A stretch of DNA of 64,000 nt from an uncultured Nonlabens sp. (GTDB lineage: Bacteria > Bacteroidota > Bacteroidia > Flavobacteriales > Flavobacteriaceae), in contig CANLKV010000002.1 in the NCBI GenBank assembly GCA_947491755.1, positions 372,001 to 436,000 of the forward strand, in the 5' to 3' direction. Below are positions 1-9,313 of the stretch, one piece after another. Under the pieces are notes generated by a model, which had not been told where the DNA came from, searched no databases, and saw nothing but the letters and a program-made list of their open reading frames with translations. A program made the translations under genes and the position numbers. Position 1 is the stretch's first letter, and every line of letters begins with the position of its first letter.

Positions 1-663
1 TTTGTACCACCTGCTTTTGCAGCAGATGCTATAATGGAGGCTGCAGATGCTGGTATTAAAGTTATCATCACTATTACAGAGGGTATCCCTGTGGCAGACA
101 TGGTCAAAGCAGCAGATTATATTAAAGATAAAGACTGCCGTCTGGTAGGCCCTAACTGTCCTGGTGTAATTACTCCTGGTGAGGCAAAGGTAGGTATCAT
201 GCCTGGCTTTGTATTCAAAAAAGGAACAGTAGGTATCGTTTCAAAATCGGGAACTTTAACTTACGAGGCGTCTGATCAAGTTGTAAAAGAAGGTTATGGA
301 ATATCCACCGCAATAGGTATAGGTGGTGATCCTATTATAGGAACTACTACTAAAGAAGCTGTAGAGTTATTCATGAATGATCCAGAAACTGAGGCTATCG
401 TTATGATAGGTGAGATAGGTGGTCAATTAGAGGCAGATGCTGCCCGATGGATCAAAGAAACAGGAAATAAAAAACCTGTAATAGGTTTTATCGCGGGTGA
501 AACGGCTCCTGCAGGTAGAACCATGGGACATGCTGGTGCAATAGTAGGAGGATCTGAAGATACAGCACAAGCCAAGAAGAAAATCATGAGAGAATCTGGA
601 ATTTATGTTGTGGACTCTCCAGCAGAAATAGGAAAAAAGGTGGCAGAGGTGCTATCTAAATAA
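1..663 (+). CDS. sucD: Succinyl-CoA ligase alpha subunit, 5'-truncated by window
   Basis: Alpha subunit of succinyl-CoA synthetase, the TCA-cycle enzyme that couples succinyl-CoA cleavage to nucleoside triphosphate formation. The reading frame is open from base 1, so the start lies upstream; 220 codons remain of a family usually near 290 residues. Visible marks are VGPNCPGVI (CoA-binding half) and [14 protein letters not shown], which holds the histidine that is phosphorylated during catalysis. The gene ends EVLSK and is followed after 37 bp by an unrelated gene on the same strand. The N-terminal CoA-binding part is mostly outside the window. Assignment is secure. Confidence 0.97.
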   Translation, partial: FVPPAFAADAIMEAADAGIKVIITITEGIPVADMVKAADYIKDKDCRLVGPNCPGVITPGEAKVGIMPGFVFKKGTVGIVSKSGTLTYEASDQVVKEGYGISTAIGIGGDPIIGTTTKEAVELFMNDPETEAIVMIGEIGGQLEADAARWIKETGNKKPVIGFIAGETAPAGRTMGHAGAIVGGSEDTAQAKKKIMRESGIYVVDSPAEIGKKVAEVLSK

Positions 664-700
664 TTCCTATATTCAATAATTTATATCTAAAATTCCCCCT

Positions 701-1228
701 ATGGCAGATTATAAGATTAGTGAAGAGGTTGCAGTAAAAATGAAGTTGCACTATCAACAAGAGTACTCGCAGACGCTAGAGAAACTAGCAGAGCTCAAAA
801 GTATTCTAGATCAATTAAATGGTGTAGAGACTTCTGGATTAGAAACTTATTCTCAAAATGAGACCCGGTCTCCTGAGGAAAAAAGCTCAAAGACAGAGAA
901 AACTTCCAAGAGAAAATATAAAAAGAAACCTGGACGCAAATCCATCTGGGGTAAATTTATTCTGTCTAGACTTAAAGCAACCAGTACACCTATGTCTTAT
1001 GACGACATGACGAGTCATGCCATTGCTATCAAAAATTTAGACCCTACTACTTTTGAGAAAGTTCGCAAAAAGATCATCGCAGCAGCCTTTGTTTTAAGAA
1101 CAAAGCAGGACAAGATTGACAATTTTGCGATCAAAGGTTCTCGTACAAAATACATGGGCCTCAAAGATTGGTACGAGAGGGAAGGGTTGCTTAAGGAACA
1201 ATACAAATCAAAAATAGCTACAAATTAA
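701..1228 (+). CDS. Hypothetical protein with coiled-coil start and basic linker
   Basis: 175 residues, family not recognised. Residues about 5-40 look like an amphipathic coiled coil; residues about 60-80 are a strongly basic linker containing KRKYKKKPGRKS; the C-terminal 95 residues are mixed helical with many Lys, compatible with a small nucleic-acid-binding domain, which is an inference from composition only. No signal peptide or membrane segment. Its stop codon overlaps the fabG start (TAATG), so the two are probably translationally coupled. Confidence 0.75.
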   Translation: MADYKISEEVAVKMKLHYQQEYSQTLEKLAELKSILDQLNGVETSGLETYSQNETRSPEEKSSKTEKTSKRKYKKKPGRKSIWGKFILSRLKATSTPMSYDDMTSHAIAIKNLDPTTFEKVRKKIIAAAFVLRTKQDKIDNFAIKGSRTKYMGLKDWYEREGLLKEQYKSKIATN

Positions 1229-1974
1229 TGAAGCTTTTAGAAGGAAAAAATATAATTATCACTGGTGCAAGCCGCGGCATAGGCAGTGGTATCGCTCGTG
1301 TTTTTGCTCAGCATGGAGCAAATATCGCTTTTACGTATAGTAGTAGTGAGGGACCCGCATTAGAGTTAGAAAACGAGTTGAGTCAACTGGGCGTTAAGGC
1401 AAAAGCTTACAAAAGTAATGCTGCAGATTTCCAAGAGTCTCAAGCGTTAATCGATGCAGTGACTAAAGAATTTGACTCGATAGATGTCTTAATTAATAAC
1501 GCTGGTATCACAAAAGATAATCTGTTGATGCGTATAAGTGAGGAAGATTTTGACAAGGTGATCGAGGTCAACTTGAAATCAGTATTTAACATGACCAAGG
1601 CGGTCCAGCGCACCATGCTCAAACAACGCCACGGCAGCATTATCAATATGAGTAGTATTGTAGGTGTAAAAGGGAATGCAGGACAAACCAATTATGCTGC
1701 GAGTAAAGCAGGTATCATAGGTTTTACAAAGTCTGTTGCGCTCGAGTTAGGATCTCGTAATATACGTTGCAATGCCATTGCACCTGGGTTTATAGAAACC
1801 GAAATGACGGGCGCTCTAAATGAAGAAACCGTCCAAAGCTGGAGAGAAGGCATTCCTCTTAAACGTGGTGGTACCCCAGAAGATGTCGCAAATGCGTGCG
1901 TTTTTCTTGCAAGTGACTTAAGTTCATACATCACTGGGCAAACATTGCACGTTGATGGTGGTATGTTGACTTAA
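1228..1974 (+). CDS. fabG: 3-oxoacyl-ACP reductase, short-chain dehydrogenase family
   Basis: NADPH-dependent reduction of 3-oxoacyl-ACP in fatty acid synthesis. 248 residues, the normal FabG length. The nucleotide-binding glycine motif TGASRGIG is at residues 12-19, NNAG near 90, and the catalytic set is N115, S143, Y156 and K160 (NYAASK). It starts on the last base of the preceding stop and is followed after 2 bp by the membrane gene at 1977, so all three may share a transcript. A related SDR with another substrate cannot be excluded, but length and motifs fit FabG best. Confidence 0.9.
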   Translation: MKLLEGKNIIITGASRGIGSGIARVFAQHGANIAFTYSSSEGPALELENELSQLGVKAKAYKSNAADFQESQALIDAVTKEFDSIDVLINNAGITKDNLLMRISEEDFDKVIEVNLKSVFNMTKAVQRTMLKQRHGSIINMSSIVGVKGNAGQTNYAASKAGIIGFTKSVALELGSRNIRCNAIAPGFIETEMTGALNEETVQSWREGIPLKRGGTPEDVANACVFLASDLSSYITGQTLHVDGGMLT

Positions 1975-1976
1975 TT

Positions 1977-4001
1977 ATGTTGACCTTCTGGATTACTCTA
2001 ATTATAGCAGCGGTGGTTGCTATTACTATCGCTCTAATCCAGTACAACTACATTTTAAGTACAAACAATCAAAAGAAAAGACCGTGGATGGCTCTATTGA
2101 GAGCCGCCACGGTCTTTTGCATTTTATTACTATTAATTAGTCCTAGTTTTGAGCAAACATCCTACACATCGGTTAGGCCACAGCTTATACTACTAGCAGA
2201 CGACAGCCGTTCTATAAAGGCTTTGCAAGCATCCACAGCTTTAAAAAACGATGTAGAAGAGCTTTTTAATGATGCAGACTTAAATAATAAATTTGATATT
2301 ATAGCTTATAAATTTAGTAAGCAAATTGATCCACTAGATTCACTAAGCTTTGAAGGTAGTGCAACAGATATAGCTACTGCCATAGCGAGGCCACAAAAGC
2401 TTTTTAAAGACAGAAACAAGGCACTGGTAATCCTTACTGATGGAAATCAAACAATAGGGCAAAATTATCAGTACAGCACGATAGACAATAAATCACATAT
2501 ATATCCCGTGGTCTATGGGGATACAGCAAGCTACCCAGATGTATTCATTTCCCAGCTTAATGTGAACCGCTATAGCTATGTCAATAATAGCTATCCCATA
2601 GAAATTTTTATAAATTACAAAGGAGAAAAGGACGTAAATTCATTATTCACCATAGAACAAGGGAGTCAAGTGGTTTTCAAAAAAACTATCACCTTGTCAA
2701 AAAATGAGTCTTCTATCGTCATCAACACCACACTGACCAGTAAGCAAGTAGGTGTACAAAACATGACCGCGCGTATAGAACCTCTTATTAACGAGCGCAA
2801 CACAATTAACAATTCCCGCAATTTTGCAATCGAGGTTATAGATGAGCAATCAAAAATACTTCTGTTGAGTGATCTTTCCCATCCCGACATTGGCGCTCTG
2901 AAAAAAGCTATAACGAGCAATCGACAACGCACGGTTGATATAAAAAATCCTACAGACTCTATTGATTACAATGCTTATGATCTGATAATTCAGTACGGTT
3001 TGAGTTCCGCTTTCGCGAAAGCAAATAAAACCATAACCGATTTGCAAAAAAACACTTGGTTACTACTGGGGCCTGAACCAGACTTAAATTACTTGAATCA
3101 ACAAAAAGATGCTTATCAAATGGAGGAGTATAAGCAAACGGATCAAGTGCAGCCAGCCATGAATGAATCTTATAGTCGTTTTGATCTTACTTCTTATGAT
3201 TATGAAGATTATCCACCAGTAAGATCACCCTTTGGACAGACAACCATCAATGTGCCCTATGAAACTCTATTTTATAAAAAGATAGGTGCTGTAGTTACTA
3301 ATGAACCACTCTGGTTTACTTACGACCAGGGCGATTCACGGCATGCCGTTTTTCTAGGAAGTGGGTTGTGGCGCTGGAGGTCACAAAGCTATCTGGATGC
3401 TCAGAATTTTACCAATTTTGATGACTTAATTAACTCGCAGGTACAGCTGCTTGCTAGTAAAAGTCGTCGCGATAGATTGCAGATTGATGCAGCTGCATTT
3501 TATTATGAAAATGATCCTATCACCATCAGTGCTCAATTGCTGGATCAAAATTATGAATTTGATAGGGATGGAGTTCTTAACATTACGCTCAAAAGTAAAG
3601 AGACAGGAGCGACTATAGAGCAACCTTTTATTAAATCTGGTAATTCATACACGGTAGATTTGAGTGGCATTGAGTCTGGAGAATACGATTATGTTGTCCG
3701 TACAGTAAATGAAAATCTAGAAAGATCTGGAAGTTTTACAGTTCTTAAGTTTGATATAGAAAAGCAATTTGTCAACGCAAGTTTTGATGGTCTTCTACCT
3801 ATAGCAACAAATGATAAGGTATATTTGAGAAAGGAAATGCAAGGTTTAAAGACCACCTTATTGAATGATCCTTTATTAACCGATATCGAGCGTAGTGAAC
3901 TTACTTATCAATCGCTTATCGATTGGAAGTTTCTTCTTTTTCTGATAGCACTTTTAGTAGGATTAGAGTGGTTTTTAAGAAAATATAACGGACTGATTTA
4001 A
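1977..4001 (+). CDS. Large membrane protein with VWA-like domain
   Basis: 674 residues. Two hydrophobic segments at the N-terminus (about 3-23 and 38-58) and one near the C-terminus (about 650-666) frame a large, probably periplasmic middle. A degenerate von Willebrand A-like fold is suggested by ADDSRSIK near residue 75 (MIDAS-type DxSxS) and VILTDGNQTIG near 150. Similar proteins with this layout are common in Bacteroidota, without an assigned role as far as I know. It follows fabG by 2 bp. The host palindrome GCTTTCGCGAAAGC lies inside the frame at 3009-3022 and encodes SAFAKA-type residues. Confidence 0.8.
   Translation: MLTFWITLIIAAVVAITIALIQYNYILSTNNQKKRPWMALLRAATVFCILLLLISPSFEQTSYTSVRPQLILLADDSRSIKALQASTALKNDVEELFNDADLNNKFDIIAYKFSKQIDPLDSLSFEGSATDIATAIARPQKLFKDRNKALVILTDGNQTIGQNYQYSTIDNKSHIYPVVYGDTASYPDVFISQLNVNRYSYVNNSYPIEIFINYKGEKDVNSLFTIEQGSQVVFKKTITLSKNESSIVINTTLTSKQVGVQNMTARIEPLINERNTINNSRNFAIEVIDEQSKILLLSDLSHPDIGALKKAITSNRQRTVDIKNPTDSIDYNAYDLIIQYGLSSAFAKANKTITDLQKNTWLLLGPEPDLNYLNQQKDAYQMEEYKQTDQVQPAMNESYSRFDLTSYDYEDYPPVRSPFGQTTINVPYETLFYKKIGAVVTNEPLWFTYDQGDSRHAVFLGSGLWRWRSQSYLDAQNFTNFDDLINSQVQLLASKSRRDRLQIDAAAFYYENDPITISAQLLDQNYEFDRDGVLNITLKSKETGATIEQPFIKSGNSYTVDLSGIESGEYDYVVRTVNENLERSGSFTVLKFDIEKQFVNASFDGLLPIATNDKVYLRKEMQGLKTTLLNDPLLTDIERSELTYQSLIDWKFLLFLIALLVGLEWFLRKYNGLI
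3009..3022. repeat. Dispersed palindrome GCTTTCGCGAAAGC
   Basis: Perfect 14-nt palindrome inside the VWA-like gene. First of eleven copies or near-copies seen in the flanks; none was found between about 29.1 and 49.8 kb. Confidence 0.8.
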
Positions 4002-4014
4002 ATTTAAAATTATT

Positions 4015-4827
4015 ATGGAAAAATTATCAAGAGCAGCAATATTTATAATCATAGGTGTTGTGCTATTTATTATTATAGTGATTAAAAGTTCTGTCGTAAT
4101 AGAAGCCGGTCAGGCTGGGGTTTTGTTTAGGCCTTTCAGCGATGGGGTAGAGACAGAACGTACTTATGGCGAGGGTTTTGCCATTATTGCACCTTGGAAT
4201 GATATGATTATTTTTCCAGTACGACAACTGTCTATAAGTGACAAGATGAGAGTTCTTTCTGTAAATGGACTGGAGGTATCTGTTGATGCCACGGTATGGT
4301 ACCAACCAGAATATGACAAACTACCTTATTTGTATCAAGAGAAAGGGCGTAATTATGAGTCAGAAATCTTAGCACCTGCAATAAGTGCTGCGGCACGTAG
4401 TGTAGTAGGCAGGTATACTCCAGAGCAGTTGTATTCTAGCAAGCGTGATGTGATTCAAGCAGAAATTTTGGAAGAAGTGCGTCGCGAGTTAGAAACACAA
4501 TACATACAAGTCAATAGAGTGCTGGTTAAGGACGTGACTTTACCTCCTAAAATTAAAGAAGCTATTGAACGCAAATTAAAGCAGGAGCAAGAAGCACTAG
4601 AATACGAGTTCCGTCTAGCAAAAGCTACTAAGGAAGCCGAGAGACAAAAAATTGATGCAGAAGGTAAGGCGGTCGCCAATAAAATATTAAGCGCCTCATT
4701 AACTGATAAAATTCTTACAGAAAAAGGTATTGAAGCCACTTTACAACTATCTCAATCTCCCAACTCAAAGGTTATTGTGGTAGGTTCTGGCAGCAATGGA
4801 TTACCTATCATCCTAGGCGATCAATAA
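4015..4827 (+). CDS. Prohibitin / SPFH-domain membrane protein
   Basis: 270 residues with one N-terminal transmembrane segment (about 8-27) followed by an SPFH (band 7) domain, for example VEAGQAGVLFRPF and VSVDATVWYQPEYDKL. A charged, Ala/Glu-rich helical segment (about 185-225) is the usual oligomerising coiled coil. SPFH proteins form membrane-anchored rings that scaffold or modulate membrane proteases and lipid domains. The gene stands 13 bp after the VWA-like gene and ends just before a bidirectional terminator. Confidence 0.9.
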   Translation: MEKLSRAAIFIIIGVVLFIIIVIKSSVVIEAGQAGVLFRPFSDGVETERTYGEGFAIIAPWNDMIIFPVRQLSISDKMRVLSVNGLEVSVDATVWYQPEYDKLPYLYQEKGRNYESEILAPAISAAARSVVGRYTPEQLYSSKRDVIQAEILEEVRRELETQYIQVNRVLVKDVTLPPKIKEAIERKLKQEQEALEYEFRLAKATKEAERQKIDAEGKAVANKILSASLTDKILTEKGIEATLQLSQSPNSKVIVVGSGSNGLPIILGDQ

Positions 4828-4848
4828 GTCGTCTTGAATTGACAGTAT

Positions 4849-4884
4849 AATCAGGATTAATTTAATTTAATCCTGATTTTTTTT
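4849..4884. terminator. Bidirectional intrinsic terminator
   Basis: Stem AATCAGGATTAA / TTAATCCTGATT (4849-4860 and 4867-4878) with a 6-nt loop, followed by a T run on the plus strand; it lies between two convergent genes. The stop codon of the minus-strand gene is within the stem. Confidence 0.8.
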
Positions 4885-5442
4885 GTTCATTAGTTCTTTA
4901 GCCTGACCTTTCCAATCATCTCTTCTTATGCGGCCAGGAAAGAAGTCAATCAATTTAGTGATTACATCCATATCACTTTCAGTCATATTAGCAAGCTGGT
5001 AGTAATTGTAGATGCCTATTGCGTTCAATTTTTCCTCTATAAATGGACCTATTCCCGTCAGTTTTTTAAAGTCATCTTTGTTAGCAATATCTGCCTGACC
5101 TAAAGAATTGAAATTAAGTTTTTCTTTTGCCATTCTTATTACTGCATCGTCACTTAAAGACCCAGAGCGTTCCCTGGTTTTTTGAGCACGTACAGGACCA
5201 GGTTTTACCAGGTCTTCTATATCTACACGTTTAGACCGCGCAGCATCTTGTGTTTTTTCTTTATTAGGTAAGCCTGTAGCTGCTGCCTTGCTTTGCGATA
5301 ATGGTACGGCAACCCTTTCAGTTTTTACGACAACCGAGCGGTTCCCAGCACCTCCAAAAAAATACCCTAACAGGAAAGCCCCAAAGATAAATCCTACAAG
5401 TAGTAGGTATAGACTCCAGTTAGCTGTGATGTGTTCAACCAT
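4867..5442 (-). CDS. Membrane-anchored helix-hairpin-helix protein
   Basis: 191 residues. One transmembrane helix at about 9-30, a basic low-complexity middle, then a C-terminal helix-hairpin-helix region (about 125-180) containing LTGIGPFIEEKLNAIGIYNY. This resembles the HHH domains annotated as predicted 5' DNA nuclease / flap-endonuclease-1-like in Bacteroidota. Whether it binds DNA is unknown; the module often serves as a protein or nucleic acid contact. It starts 3 bp after the stop of the upstream OmpA-like gene, so the two are probably cotranscribed. Confidence 0.8.
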   Translation of the reverse strand: MVEHITANWSLYLLLVGFIFGAFLLGYFFGGAGNRSVVVKTERVAVPLSQSKAAATGLPNKEKTQDAARSKRVDIEDLVKPGPVRAQKTRERSGSLSDDAVIRMAKEKLNFNSLGQADIANKDDFKKLTGIGPFIEEKLNAIGIYNYYQLANMTESDMDVITKLIDFFPGRIRRDDWKGQAKELMNKKNQD

Positions 5443-5445
5443 AAG

Positions 5446-6531
5446 TTATTTAACTACAATTACTATACTAGGTTCATTTCCACTAGACCCAGACGATTTT
5501 CCTCCCCTCGCCATCGCCTTAATTTTTCCTGCTATAACACCTCCCTGAATCATTAATTTACGCACGGTACTGGCATTATCTCTTGAAATGGCAAAATTAT
5601 CCTCTGCACTCCCTGTTGATTTAGTGTAACTGTAGGCATAAACCTTTGCTTCCGGATATTTCTTTAAAAGCTCCTTAACGGTTGTAATAAAAGAAGTAAA
5701 TTTTTGATCCCCATAATAATAGTCACCTTGAAAGCCACTTGTAAACCTTTGAGATATCAAGGCTTTTGTTCTGGTAGAAGGCGTATTTGTTTCCTGTATT
5801 GCAGATCGTTCGTTTGTGCTCAGTCTAGCTTTAGAAGAAAAATCTTCTATTTTCATTAAAATTCCTCCATTAGCAGATCCAGCGGTAAAGTTGAGCAGAC
5901 TTATGGCCTGAGCTACTAGAATGCGATCTTTTGAAACGCCTATGTTAACGAGCAAATCTTTGAGGTAGGTGGCACGTTGCTTTCCAATAGCATAATCTTC
6001 TGATGGATCAGAAATCCCTGTTATTTTTAAAGTGGATTTTTCGTTTTTTTCTAGGTATGATTTCAAAACAATACCGTAGTCCCGGCAGTCGTAAGGTATT
6101 TTTACCTGATTTCTATCTTTAAAAACGGTAGCATAGCTATTACAGGAAAGTAAATTCTCACCATCAGGTAGTATGATGCTAAATGATGTTTTTGCGATAT
6201 CGCTATTGGCAATATCAGTGGAGAGTGAAGATAATGTGGTTTTATCCACAGTAGTAGATAATCCGTCCGCAGGTTCTTTCATTTGCTCTAGAAGATCTTG
6301 TGCAGCAGGATCCATTTTTTCATCTGCAAGCGGTTCATCGATAACTGGTTGAGCAACTTGATCATTTGAATCGATTTGCGTCGCTTTTGAAATTCCTGTT
6401 GGTGTTTCAGCTACTATTTCTTGACTAGAAGAAATATTAGGAACAACGGTGTCAAACGTGTAAGAAAGGATAAATACGCAGCACACTGCGTATAGCAAGC
6501 AAAAAAACAATCCTGTAAGAAAACCTTTCAC
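5446..6531 (-). CDS. OmpA-like envelope protein
   Basis: 361 residues. N-terminal hydrophobic segment (about 5-27) is a signal anchor, followed by an acidic low-complexity stretch. Two segments look like OmpA/MotB-type modules: one near YAIGKQRATYLKDLLVNIGV (about 180-200) with a preceding cysteine pair, and one at the C-terminus with NFAISRDNASTVRKLMIQGG and ARGG. In this fold such regions touch peptidoglycan. The tandem arrangement is unusual, so family assignment is moderate. Its downstream neighbour is the HHH membrane protein. Confidence 0.7.
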   Translation of the reverse strand: MKGFLTGLFFCLLYAVCCVFILSYTFDTVVPNISSSQEIVAETPTGISKATQIDSNDQVAQPVIDEPLADEKMDPAAQDLLEQMKEPADGLSTTVDKTTLSSLSTDIANSDIAKTSFSIILPDGENLLSCNSYATVFKDRNQVKIPYDCRDYGIVLKSYLEKNEKSTLKITGISDPSEDYAIGKQRATYLKDLLVNIGVSKDRILVAQAISLLNFTAGSANGGILMKIEDFSSKARLSTNERSAIQETNTPSTRTKALISQRFTSGFQGDYYYGDQKFTSFITTVKELLKKYPEAKVYAYSYTKSTGSAEDNFAISRDNASTVRKLMIQGGVIAGKIKAMARGGKSSGSSGNEPSIVIVVK

Positions 6532-6589
6532 TTCAAAAATTTGTATAAATATACTAGCTATATCAATATGTCACTCAACATATTGATTA

Positions 6590-6988
6590 TTAGTCTAGAA
6601 ATTTAGATTTAAGATCCTTAGTTGGTATCATACAGCTATCTCTTTTACCAAACCAGCGGTACCGATTTCTAGCTATAAAATCATAAACCCCATTTGTCAA
6701 CCATAATGGTAATACTTTAAAGCAAAAAAGCCAGGAAACAGGTGGTCTCAGGTTTTTTGCAATACGTAATGCTGCGCTTGCCTTTATATAAGCCTGACCT
6801 TCCTGAATTAAGATAATACTATCAATTTTATTAGGGTCAATTTTATATTGATGTAGCAATTTTTTTCCCACATCACTGTCTAACGATGCAAACCTAAAGG
6901 CATCTTTGCTGTCCCTTTTAATGATAAAAGTAACCGCCTGATTACACAGATTGCACACTCCATCAAAAAGGACAATACGTTTTTCCAT
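6590..6988 (-). CDS. DCC-family thiol-disulfide oxidoreductase-like protein
   Basis: 132 residues of the DUF393 / DCC family, named for the DxxCxxC motif, seen here as DGVCNLC with Cys12 and Cys15. The rest fits a thioredoxin-like domain (FIIKRD, FRFASLDSD). No signal peptide, so probably cytoplasmic. The family is common and its substrates are largely unknown. It overlaps the end of the MutS2-like gene by one base on the same strand and is probably cotranscribed with it. Confidence 0.88.
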   Translation of the reverse strand: MEKRIVLFDGVCNLCNQAVTFIIKRDSKDAFRFASLDSDVGKKLLHQYKIDPNKIDSIILIQEGQAYIKASAALRIAKNLRPPVSWLFCFKVLPLWLTNGVYDFIARNRYRWFGKRDSCMIPTKDLKSKFLD

Positions 6989-9153
6989 TATTTATTTACA
7001 GGTTCCAATTGCTCTAGACTGACAGACGTGGTGAACATTCCATAATTGACCACCGCTTTACCTTTTTCTATACTATCGATTGTACCTATCGATTTACTAT
7101 CAATAAGTCGCACCCGTTCATTCAGTTTAAAGGTATGCTGCGGTTTCTCAATGATTACTTCTTTAGGCTTTGAGGCTTGACGCTCTTTCCTGATTTTAGT
7201 CACCTTTTGAATTACCTCGTTCTCGACTTGTTTTTGTTTGCCTTTTTCTTTTTTGGCTTCTGCCTTTTTGCTAGGCTTAGGTTGACGCTTAATATTCTCA
7301 GTTATTACCAGTTTCATCAACTCATCCAGCAGCAAGCGTTTTTTCTTATTATTATGAAAGTCTTTTGCTAGTTGATCAAACTTTTTACCCAGTTGTATAT
7401 GGCGCTGATAGGTGTCATAAAGCTCTTGAAAGTCTTCTAGTTTTTGTTGTACGCGTTCTTGCGTGTCCTCCAGCTTGTTAGAGCGTTGTGTTGCTTGCAC
7501 CTCTTTTTCTCTCAACGAGGCATTATTGCGACGCAGGTCTGATCGTTCTTTCTGTAGTGCAGCAATAGATTTGTCAAATCTTATTTTGCCACGCTCCACT
7601 TTCTTTTTTGCCTTGTTGATTAAGGAGTAGGGGATGCCGTTTTTCTGTGCTACTTCAAAAGTAAATGAACTACCAGCCTCACCCAGTTGCAATTGATAAA
7701 TAGGCTCTAGCGACCGTGCATCAAATAGCATGTTTGCATTATTCATCTCTGGCAATTCATTTGCCAGCATTTTTAAATTTGTATAATGAGTGGTAATGAT
7801 CCCATAAGAGCTACGGGAGTAGAGCTCTTCAAGCATACTCTCTGCCAGCGCTCCACCCAGTTCTGGATCTGAACCAGTACCAAATTCGTCAATCAAAAAC
7901 AATGTTTTATCATCTGCTTTACGTAAAAAACTACGCATGTTTTTAAGACGGTAGCTATACGTACTTAAATGATTATCAATACTTTGATTATCCCCTATAT
8001 CGGTCAAGATTGTATCAAAAAAGCACACCCTACTTTTTTCATGTACGGGCAGCAGCATTCCAGATTGCAACATGACTTGTAATAGTCCTATTGTTTTGAG
8101 CGTGATCGATTTACCTCCAGCATTAGGCCCAGAAATCACGATAATACGATTGTCTGGCGCTAGACGAATGCTTTGGGGGAATGTTTTCTCATTGCGTTCC
8201 CGGTTTGCTACAAGTAATAATGGATGATAGGCATCGACTAGATCCAGCTCGCGATGATCAACAATAATGGGTAAAAGGCCATTAATTTTACGTGCATATT
8301 TTGCTTTTGCAGCGATCACATCCGTATGTTTAAGATACTTACGCTGCTGTTCAAAATCTTCTATAAAATAGCGCATAAAATCTGTTAGCTCTTTGAGAAT
8401 ACGCTGTATTTCCTCGTGTTCTTCAATTTCTAGCTCAGATAGCTTTCGCGAAAGCGTCAACACACGCTCTGGTTCTATGTACGTGATGCTACCGGTTTTT
8501 GAGCTGCCCATTATCTTACCTTTTACCTTGCGGCGGTGCATGGAACGTACCGCTAGCACGCGTCTATTCTCTACAACGGTTTCTCTGATCTCGTCTAGAT
8601 AATCCAGTTTGAGGTAATGCGTAAGTGCCGCACCGAAACTACCGTTTAATTGACCTCGCACGGCATTCATTTCTCTGCGCAAGTTTTTTAATACAGGCGA
8701 TGCGTCATCCTTTATTTCTCCAAAACGGTCTAGAATCTTATCGACACGATCAGGGATTTGAGTATTGAGCTCGATGTTGTATGTGCGTTTTGCTAACTCT
8801 GGGAAATGCTCTTCTGTTTTCTGAAAGAATTTAATGTGTTCATTCATCGACCGCGGCAGGGTCACCAGTCGTCGTATGCTATCTTTTTCTAAAACACTGT
8901 TATCTATCCCCAGTAGCTGTAATTCTTTGTCTATGGGTTCAAAACCATGATTGGGAATAGAATAATCAGACCCAAATGATTCAAGATACTCACTGGTATG
9001 GGACAATGAGCGAGTGATTTTCTTAGGATCTTGTGATGGTGTGACGCGCGCCATGGCTTCTTTACCATCATCAGTGCTACAGTAAACAGTTGCCTGTGCA
9101 ATGACTTTATCAAACTCAATGTCTTGAATTGTCTTTTTTGAAATCTTTCTCAT
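6988..9153 (-). CDS. MutS2-like ATPase lacking a Smr domain
   Basis: 721 residues. Core and lever helices occupy the first 300 residues, followed by the ABC-type MutS ATPase with Walker A GPNAGGKS near residue 341 and Walker B-type FLIDEFGTGSDPELGG. A long charged coiled coil (about 525-610) follows, then a Lys-rich linker, and the protein ends in a small KOW-like segment (VRLIDSKSIGTIDSIEKG). Canonical MutS2 proteins continue about 60-80 residues into a Smr nuclease domain, which I do not see before the stop. MutS2 acts on recombination intermediates and collided ribosomes rather than in classical mismatch repair. Confidence 0.88.
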   Translation of the reverse strand: MRKISKKTIQDIEFDKVIAQATVYCSTDDGKEAMARVTPSQDPKKITRSLSHTSEYLESFGSDYSIPNHGFEPIDKELQLLGIDNSVLEKDSIRRLVTLPRSMNEHIKFFQKTEEHFPELAKRTYNIELNTQIPDRVDKILDRFGEIKDDASPVLKNLRREMNAVRGQLNGSFGAALTHYLKLDYLDEIRETVVENRRVLAVRSMHRRKVKGKIMGSSKTGSITYIEPERVLTLSRKLSELEIEEHEEIQRILKELTDFMRYFIEDFEQQRKYLKHTDVIAAKAKYARKINGLLPIIVDHRELDLVDAYHPLLLVANRERNEKTFPQSIRLAPDNRIIVISGPNAGGKSITLKTIGLLQVMLQSGMLLPVHEKSRVCFFDTILTDIGDNQSIDNHLSTYSYRLKNMRSFLRKADDKTLFLIDEFGTGSDPELGGALAESMLEELYSRSSYGIITTHYTNLKMLANELPEMNNANMLFDARSLEPIYQLQLGEAGSSFTFEVAQKNGIPYSLINKAKKKVERGKIRFDKSIAALQKERSDLRRNNASLREKEVQATQRSNKLEDTQERVQQKLEDFQELYDTYQRHIQLGKKFDQLAKDFHNNKKKRLLLDELMKLVITENIKRQPKPSKKAEAKKEKGKQKQVENEVIQKVTKIRKERQASKPKEVIIEKPQHTFKLNERVRLIDSKSIGTIDSIEKGKAVVNYGMFTTSVSLEQLEPVNK
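8442..8455. repeat. Dispersed palindrome GCTTTCGCGAAAGC
   Basis: Perfect copy inside the MutS2-like gene, in the part encoding the lever/clamp helices. Confidence 0.8.
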
Positions 9154-9313
9154 ATTGGTCTACAAAAATAGGGTAGCGGTGTGTTTTCCTAGGTTTGATT
9201 GTTTGTTTTTTAACGGCTTTAAGTTCAGTTAAAAACGTGCTTGTTTATACTTTTATAAAGATGTCTTGAGCTATGTAAAACATAGCTTGTAATTTTACCA
9301 CAAACCTTTACAC

